DNA of 64,000 bases, from positions 1-64,000 of the forward strand of contig CAMWLC010000003.1 of NCBI GenBank assembly GCA_947174995.1, given 5' to 3'. The stretch comes from an uncultured Porphyromonadaceae bacterium (GTDB lineage: Bacteria; Bacteroidota; Bacteroidia; Bacteroidales; Muribaculaceae). The position numbers and the translations under genes are program-made. Shown here in pieces: positions 19,901 through 28,900 of this stretch; position 1 is the stretch's first letter, and each line of letters starts with the position of its first letter. The notes under the pieces were generated by a model. That model was not told the DNA's origin, did not search any database, and was given only the letters and a program-made list of their open reading frames with translations.

Positions 19901-22900
19901 CTGGTAACTTTGTCGATCTCGATGCCGAGGTCTTTTACAAGCTGCTTGGCAAGCTTCACAGCGTCGGCAAGTGCCTTCTTTTCGGCATTGCGCATGTAGC
20001 CGTATGCCTCGTTGAAGTCCTTGTCTACATGCTCGGCCTCATAATAGCCTAAAATGGCAAGCTGTTCGTTTACCTTTTCAAGTGCTTCATCTATTTTTTC
20101 GGAGGCTTCTGCGATTGATTGCTCATCGACTGCGCTTTCTGCTGTAGCTTCCGCTTCGCTTGCAGTAGCCTCTGCTTGCTTTGCAATAGCTTCTGTATCT
20201 GCTGTTGTCTGTTCATCACGTTCCTTGCGTTTCTGGTTTCTCTGTTCGGTTATCTCTTTCTTTGCCTCAGCCACTGCGGCCTCGGCTCTCGATTCTGCCA
20301 CAATCCCCTGAGCTGTCCGCATGGGGTCGGTACCCTTCTCCTTCTCATTCCTGTCGAAGTTCATCACGTCGAAAGCCCTGACCTCATCAGCCGGGGTAAA
20401 TGGCAAATGGTCATAGCCGGGTATGTCGCGTGCGCCTCCATAGAAGGCTTTAAGCCAAGGACGTATCTTTTCACCCATGCGCCTTACCATTCTGTCTGCG
20501 AAATCAGGAAATGATACAATGCCCTGATCGAAATATTTGAGGGCGTATGTTATCCCTAATGAGGTTATCTGCATACGCTCTTTGTTGGTGAAGTCCTCCG
20601 GGTTCTTGAAGAGGTCGCCTCTGTCTCCTTCGCTGTCTTCAATTCCTAAGAGGCGGCGCAATTCATCCTCCATGCCGCGCATTTCATCATCGACTACCAA
20701 ACGTCCGGGTTCAGGCTTCGCCGGTGCGCTCTCAGGCTTGACAGGTGTCGAATGGCCGGAAAGCTTAGTCTCCCCTTTGGTGTTAAGGCCATTGAAGAGT
20801 CCTTCCACGTCCACACGGTTCATTGGTGACCCTGGCGCGGAGTCTTTCTTCTTGCCTCCTGTTTCAGACGGTTTCTTATCCCCTTTCTCAGGAGTAGAAG
20901 AAGTTATGGCATCTTTATAGTCCTCACGGCTCAACGGCTGTGCATCCGCGACTGCTTCCTCGTTCCCCGGCATCTCCGCAAGTCTCTTGGCGGCTTCCTC
21001 GCTTCTCATATAGAAATGTCCTGATTCTTTATCAAGCCATCCGCGAGAAGTCTTTTTGCCTTCTGCCAGAGGTTCTTCCATATAGGCTACCAAGGCTCTT
21101 TTCTCTTCATAGCTCAGGTCGCGGTCAAATTTGACAACCCATACCGGCGTTTTCTTCTTCTTACCATGATACTCTGTCGGTGTGATAGTGTAGCCGGCAT
21201 AACTTTCCGCTCCTTTCCCTTGTTTTTCTGATTGCAAAGCATTATCTTTGCCGTCAGAATTGGAACTGAGATTGTCCGGAGTCGCTAAGGGCGTGATGGG
21301 AGCGGTTGTTTCAACAGCAAACCCGTCGGAACCATCAGTTCCTTTTTTCTTTTTATACATGGTGTGAAAAGCAAGTGATTTTCTATTGTCACGCTTCTCT
21401 TCCAAGTAATAAATGTACCCGTCTCCAAACTCCTTCTCGTAAATGATAACCTCATTTTCAGTCCCCTTTGTTTTGTTCGGAGATTTTGAAACCTTATCGT
21501 ATTCCTCCAGAATTTCGGGAATCCTCGCATAATCATCAGCAATAATGGCTATCTGCCCTCTGGCTGCCTCAGCCTTTTCACTGCCATGATGCTTCTGATT
21601 ATGTGCCACTGCTGATGACTCAAATGAGTGTACCCAAGTCTCATCCACATCTATACCATTCTCGGCAAAGTCCCTTGCCTGCCGTTTGGTTATACCGCCA
21701 ATCACAGCTCGCTCTACACGATTCTTAACCCTCTTGGCAAAGTCAATTATGCGTGTAATCGCCTTACGTTGTGCTTCCGGCGTTGCAGGTACCGTCCGGT
21801 CGTATGTGGTCCTATCAGTGACAGGCGGGTTGTGTCTTACATCAACGCTCTTATAGTCGGCAAACGCTTTGGTCTTGCGCTTGGAGGATCCAATCCACTT
21901 CTCGAAGTCCTCAAGGTTCACCTCCGTGCAGTCGAGCCGTCGCCCTTTATCCCAGTCCTTCTCATAATTGGATAGGTAAGCGGAATAAGCCTCGTCGCGG
22001 TCGTTGAAGCCAAGCATCACCTTATGCTCGTCGAAAGTGCCGTCCGGATTGTATTGGTCAACGACAAACACTTTCCTACCGTCCCAATCGTCTATATCGG
22101 AAGAGAGATATACGTCGATGTGGTCGCCGTCCACTCCCTTTGTTCCCTTGATATAGCCGTAGGTATGGGTCATGGTCGTTTCCCACGGTGTGCCGTCAGC
22201 GTCTGTGCCGCTCCGCTTTGATCCTTTCGGGTTCTCTATGGTTACGTCGAATGTCCCTACCTGAACATGCCCTTTGCGGTAGTTTCCTGCCTCCTTCTGC
22301 GCTTCGGTCGGCTCGGTGTCCACTGTGGCCTTGGCCTCGGCAATACGCTCCCCCAGAGAAGGAGCGGACACTGCGGCCTCCCTCTGCTTCTCTTCGTCGT
22401 ATGACCGGGATTTCTTCATGTAGTCGGATAGGGTGCCGGTTTCTTCCGCGCGTATGGGGTTCACGTCCACCTGTATGCCCTCGATCTCGATAGGTGTTTC
22501 GTTTATGACGTTAAACATGGCATACTCCTTCATGTCCCCCTTGTATTCAAGCACAATGTCAAGGTCGGAGTCCGGGCGTGCGTCGCCTCGGTTCCGGCTG
22601 CCGTGTATCTCCACGCCGACGATCTCAGCGTCGATGTCCGCGTCGCTGAATATCTGTTCCACCTCGCGACTGACAATATCCTTCACCTCCTTATGGGTGT
22701 AGCCTTCAAGTCCGGAGATTGGCTTCTCTTTGGTCGCCTCAGCCTTCTTAGGCTCTTCTACGGTGGTGGGGTGGCTGTCAATGTAAGCGGCCACTTCGCC
22801 TAGATAACTGAATGTCTTGTCGTCATACTCAAAGACCGGTCCGGTGTAGTCTCCCTTCCTGTTGGGAGCGTCCACCTGTGTCACGCTGTGCTTGCCGTCG

Positions 22901-25900
22901 ATGATGATCTCGCGCTTATAGGTCGGGGTCTTGCTGTCTCCTTCCTCCCAGTCGTTTTCAGTGACCTCCACACGAGCCATAAGGGCTTCCTCATCCGGTG
23001 TCACGTCTTTTTCAGGCTCTGCCGGTGCTTCTGGTTCTACTGCGGCTGGTTCAGGCTCTCCACCGCGTTCAACAGGAGGTTGAGCTTCATCGCCTGTTTC
23101 GCTTCGTCCGGCTTGCTCTGCTGCTGCCTCTTCCGCATCTCGCTTTCTTTGCTCAATGGCAGCGTCCACGAGTGCTTGCTGTTCTTTTGGGGTTGCATTT
23201 CTGAAATGGTTATTTACTAATGTTAATACTTCATTCTTCGACATCGGAGGCATCATCTCTCCATCCTTCGATATGTAATATTGCCCTGACGCGGCTTTCT
23301 GAGCGTTGAAGTTGTAGACTGCAAGCACCTTCCGCACGTCGCTCGGCTTCGCGCTGTTAAGTATGTCTGCGAGTAGGAGGGTAGCTGCGTCGGTTACCCT
23401 GGTATCTTCGAATAGTCCCTGCATCCTGCCGAAGGGAGACACTGGCATCCCCTCCTTGTATATTTTAGGCTGTGTAGTCTTGGCGCGATACACGAGGTCT
23501 ACGGCATTGGCGAGTTCTTTGCTGAGGTCATAGCCTTTCTTTGCAAGTGTACGGTTGCTTGCGATTTCACTCAGCCCCATCACGATTGACTCTCGGAGGG
23601 TTGGCATGGAGATTATCTGACGCACTGCCTCTGGTGCGGAATCGAATGTCTTACCTATTAGTGTGTTCTCGATAAGTTCTTTTCCTGCGGCCGATAGTGA
23701 CGTGCCTGTCCTTAGTTCCGGCATCTGCTTATCGTTGATCACGCCTGCTTGCATCAGTGCGCCCAGAGCGTTTGCAGCAGCAGCCTCGTCGCGGTAATAG
23801 TCTGTAAGCCGGTCATACTTCGCTATGCCTCCGACAATCTCTGCAAATACTTCGTCGGGGACGGTCTTACCAAGTTTCACTGCCGCCTCCTGCTTGCTCT
23901 GTGATTTCATCTCCTGAGCGTTGAAGCGTGAGAAGGTGTTGGCGTCGTATGGCAAATCCTCGTCAGGCACGAAAACGACACGAGGGTGTTTCATTCCTGC
24001 CGCCTGTTCAGGCGTGAATCCATATTTACGGCCATACTTGCTGAGGTATTCCAGATATGCGCCGTCCGTGCCTTGTGTGGCTGCAATGTCTCCGCTCATG
24101 GTGCGGTTGTTGCCGGAAAGTACGATGCCGTCCTTGCTGACGATTACAGGGGTCTGCATTGCCCGGCTGTCGTATGCGTCGGCCATGCTCTGCACCATGC
24201 GCTGTGCGTCATGGTCTCGTTTGTAGTCGCGGTCGTTCACGCTCTGGCCGTGTTTGTCGATCGGGAAACCCTCGGTCGGCTCGAAGGCATTGTTAACGTC
24301 ATGGCTCGCTGAGGCGGCTCCTGCCTCGGTCATGACGTAGTGGCCGGTCAGCGTGCTGCCGTCCGGAAGGGTGATTACGTCAGGGTGGCCGTCTACCTTC
24401 GGGGATGCGTCCCATTTCTCTTTTATCTTCGGATTGACTGCATGGGTGCCTATGCGCTCCTGCTCGGCCTGTTTCTCTGCCTTGATGCGCTGCTCTTCCT
24501 CAAAGCGTGCGACGGCCTCGTCATGGAGCTGTGCGTTTCGTGCTGCCGTCTCTGCCGCTCTTGCTGCGGCTTCCTCGGCCTTGCGACGCTTCTGTGCCTC
24601 TTCTATGGCTTGCCACTTGGCAAGTGTGTTCTTTGCGGCCTCCACTTTGGCTCGTGCTTTTTTGAGATCTTCACGGTATTTACCCATGCCTCCTGTCGGC
24701 TTCACTTTGCCGACGGCCTTTTCTGCGGTCGTGATGGCGGTCTTGGCATTGCCTATCTCGGCCTGAACATAGGCAAGTGCGTCCTCCGGTGTGCCGAAGA
24801 ACTCCGTCGCGGCCTCCCATGCCGTATCTGCATCGACGCTCTCATGTGTCAGGATAGGGTCGCCGGTCTGCTCGTCCACCGGGATTCTCTCCAGAGCCGA
24901 CGGTGCTTTCTCTTCCTCCGGGGCATTGTCAGGACCCGTCAGATGTCCAACCGAAGGGGAGGAAATATTCTCACCGGCATTGATGCCCTCTTCCGGAATA
25001 TTCTCAGGAGCGGCCTGTGATCCTTCCGTTGCCCTGCGCTGCTGTTCATATTCGTATGCCTCCAACCGTCCGCGCCATTCGTCGCTGAGGAAGTCGCGGC
25101 TTCGGAGATCGTCGATGGCACTGTTGAGGATATTGTCGTCAAGCGTAGTCGCAATCTGTGTCCCTTCCTCATAACCTCGGTCATATTCCTGCACGTTGGG
25201 AACGCTTTCAGGTGTTTCCTCTGCCGTATCAGTGGCTAATCCATCGTTTTCTCCGGAATTGAGAACGATTCCGTCACTTTCGGGAACACCCTCGGTTGCT
25301 GCGCTGATGAGTGCTTCCTGCTCCCGGTCTATGGCCTCGTATGCGGTTTGCAGTTCCGTCTGGGGGTCGATGGTCTCACCGACGGTCAATATCTGGTCCG
25401 GTGATGTAAACTTATACTCGCCGGATTCGTCGAGTATGATTACAGAGTCGGAAGAGCTGCGCACGTCCACGCCGCTGCCGTCCGGAAACATGGCAACGTC
25501 CCCCTTGATGATGTAGACCGGCCTGTCGTCGGCCTTCATCGTGGCCGGGACGATAACGCCCCGCTCCTTATGTGTCCGGTGGGCAACCTCACCCTGCACC
25601 TTCTGACGCTTGTCTGCTGCGGCCTCGTTCGATGCGTCAAGCACTCCGTCAAGAGAGGCTTTGGCGTTGATGTAGTAAAGCACTGCGTCCTTCTGGTCCG
25701 GTGTAAGCTCCGGATCGTTGAGTGTTCCCCACGGATTTTCTTTGATTTGCCACATGTACGCCTCGGCCTCGTCGCCGAAAGCGTCCTCGCAAAGCTGGTG
25801 TGCCTCGGTCATGCGAAGCGATATAGCGTCGATCTCGGCCTGCGCCTCCGGGTCTCCCTGCTCAAAGCGGCCATAAAGAAGGCGGCTGTCCTCATAGATG

Positions 25901-28900
25901 CGGTCGGCCTCTGCCTCTTCAGGTGTAGGCTCGTATGTCTCAGGCTCCGGAAACAGCTCGCGGACGTAGCGGTTTACTGCGTCCTTCTCGGCCTCTGTGC
26001 GCTTGCCCGGCTCCTTGCGTATGGCTTTATCTATGTCAACGCCTGTTTCCTGAGATATGCGCTCCCTGATTCCTACCGGGCTTACCTCCGCTCCTGCATC
26101 TGTGTTGCGCTCTATCGCCTCATCTATCATGTCGGCCATAATCCGCTGGTCCTCGGTTACGTCCTTATCACCGCGCCTTACGGCCTCATAGATGTTATAG
26201 ACGGTCTGGGCGTCAGCTCCGGGCGATACTTCATTGATTGCGGCCGCCATGACGCGCTGCTGTGCCTCTGCATTTCGGCATTGCTCGCCTATGTCGATGG
26301 TATTGAGTTCTGATTGGCGGTTGATGCGCTCAATCTCTCTGTCTGCCGCTTCCTTGTTTGAGAATTTACGGGAGGTTACGATTCCTCCCTGTTGGTTGAT
26401 GGAAGAGACGTATATGGTTCCGTCCTCGCCCTTATCCATTGACCAGCCGGCGACGGTTGACATGGGGAGCATACGGCCAGTCAGGATATAATATGCTTTG
26501 GCTCTTGTAGCCTCGCTCACACTCTCGTTCTCCATTAGACGCTCCATTGCTGAATAACCGTCGAATGTAGGGTTTCCGGTCTCGTCAAGTGTCGGCTCGT
26601 AGTCCGCAGCCCTTGAAAAGCCGGTGATGCCTGTGTAGTCTCCTTCTAACTTCTGCGCTGCTGCGGTCTTTCTTGACTTGTGTTCGGGGTCGTAAGTGAA
26701 GAGATTAGAGAGGTCACCGTAGCCTTTTCTCTTCAATTCCTCGCGCTCTTCCTTACTCATGGCAATGTCGGAAGGCGACTGGTCCAGACGCTCACGGAGA
26801 AGTTCTACAAAGCTCTTGTTGTTGTGTATGCGCTCTTCACGCGACAATGGACGGTCGCCTGTCGGCTGTATGGGGCGAAGGCTGCGTATCATGGCCGGGG
26901 CGGTCTTGATTGCATGAGACGCGCCGAAACCCATCATCATCGCCATACTCTCGCTCCATGCGTCTCCCGACATGTCGTTTCTGGCTTCGTTTCTGGCTTC
27001 GGTTTTTTTCTTCTCATCCTCAATCGTGTCATAACCGTACTTCTTGGCATATAGCTTATCAAATTGCTCATCGGGCATAGTCTGAATTGCGTATACGTCG
27101 GGAGCTGCAAAAATAGTACCCTCAAACAGCTTTGAAACTGCCGTCTCTCCTGCGCGTAATGCTATCTTTCCGCCTGTGGAAGTTGCTGCCTTTACCCATT
27201 TGTCCGCTACATTGCCGATAAGGGGAGAGACAACGCCTGTGGCCGCTCCCATGCCTATGCCATGCACACCGCTGTTAAGGACTGAGCCGAAAGAGAAACC
27301 TTCCATTTCTCTTGTCTCCGGATTCAGGTAGCCTCCCTGATACAACTGGCGTTCCGCGTCCTTCACGGCCTCGAATGTGCCGAAGTTGGCACCTCCGGCG
27401 GCCATGCCTCCTATGATGCGTCCTGCAAGGGTTGTGGCGGCATATCGTCCGGCCACGTCTCCCAGTGCCTTTTTCGCCATCATCTTACCTGCGGCTCTTG
27501 TGGCGTTCTTGAAGGCGATGTTTCCTGCCCAGCCTCCCAGATAGGTGGTAGGATCTATCGCCATACCTGCTATCATACCTGCAATATCGAGGCCTCTATG
27601 CTCCGCGCCGTACCTCTCCATTGCGTCAAGCTCTGCGTATGCCTGACCGTATGGGTTAATCGTGCCTGACAAAGCGACGGATGCCGGGTTAAGCTCCAGC
27701 ATCTTACGGACGAAAAATTCATTCTTGCTCTGCGGTCCGTTGCGCTTGACGTATTCCTCATGCACCTGTCCGTACACAACGGATTTAGCTGCGTCCTTCG
27801 CGGCCTGTTCAATGGTTTTGCCGTTTGTGTCCTCCGGGTGTTTGGTGAAATAGTCTGTATATGAGGCTATGAGGTCGCGCCTGTATGCCGGGGGAAGGGA
27901 ATTGTAGGCGTTCTCGGCGATAAGGTTGAGGTCACCGATTCCTGCCTGTTTCCGTGCGGCGGCATGGCCGAGTGCGGCATTGACACCTCCAACCATGTTG
28001 AGGGGGTTGCTCATGTAGGCTTCCTGCTCCTTGTCGCTCAGCTCGTCGTCTGCCTGTACTGCGGCGGCTACTGCCTTGCGTATCGGTGCCTCATAATCGA
28101 GCTGCGCCTGACGCTGCACATCCTCCTGCTTCGACGGATCGAGGCCGTTTTCTTTCATTCGGCTCACAAACTGATTCATGAGCCGGACACGACGTGCGCC
28201 GTATTCGGCTTTATCTGCCTCCATTAAGTCAGTGGTAAGACTGCCGTCGGGCAGGAGCCACTGGGTTTTACGCTGTCCGTCCACCTCAACGACACCATAA
28301 GGCACTGGACCCTGACCGGAAAGAAGAGGTTTCGCCTGTTCGCCGGTCTCTCCCTGACTATTGCCGGAAGGAGAGGCCGACACATCAGGGGTCAATCCCA
28401 TTACCTGTGTGGGTGTACCGGCGAGTTGTGCCTGAAACTTGGCCGCTTTGAGTTTCCTTCGGCCTTCAGGTGTGTTGCGCTCTGCCATGCGTCGGGTCTG
28501 CTCAATCCTCGACCTCGATCTCGCGTTAAAATCGGACAACATGGAGTTGAGGTTATATGCCATCCTGATTTTCTCCTGTTCCGTCGGTTGCCATGTCGGC
28601 TCTGGAGACGGTGTAGGAATGGAGACAGGAGGCTGTGCCGTCTGCTGAGGTGCTACGGTCTCTGTGGTCGGTTCCTGTGGCTGTGGTGCTGACTGAGGCT
28701 GCACAGGCTTTTCCTGCTTAGGTTGTGGGGCAGGAGCGACAGGAGCATACAGGGCGTTGAAATCGTCCTTGCTACCTACGTCCAATCCCATGCCGACGGC
28801 CTTGTCATAATACCAATCCCTGTCAGCTTGGTTAGCGAGTGAAGAGGTAAACTCCTGTTGGCTGCCAATGTCGTAGCCTTTAGCCCTTAGTTTGTCGTAC

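Noticed and set aside
8000-28700. Dozens of plus-strand ORFs (60-260 aa) antisense to the giant gene
   Set aside because: They lie opposite one long ORF with clear domain motifs, show low-complexity or Cys/Leu/Ser-rich translations, and have no recognizable families; antisense shadow ORFs.
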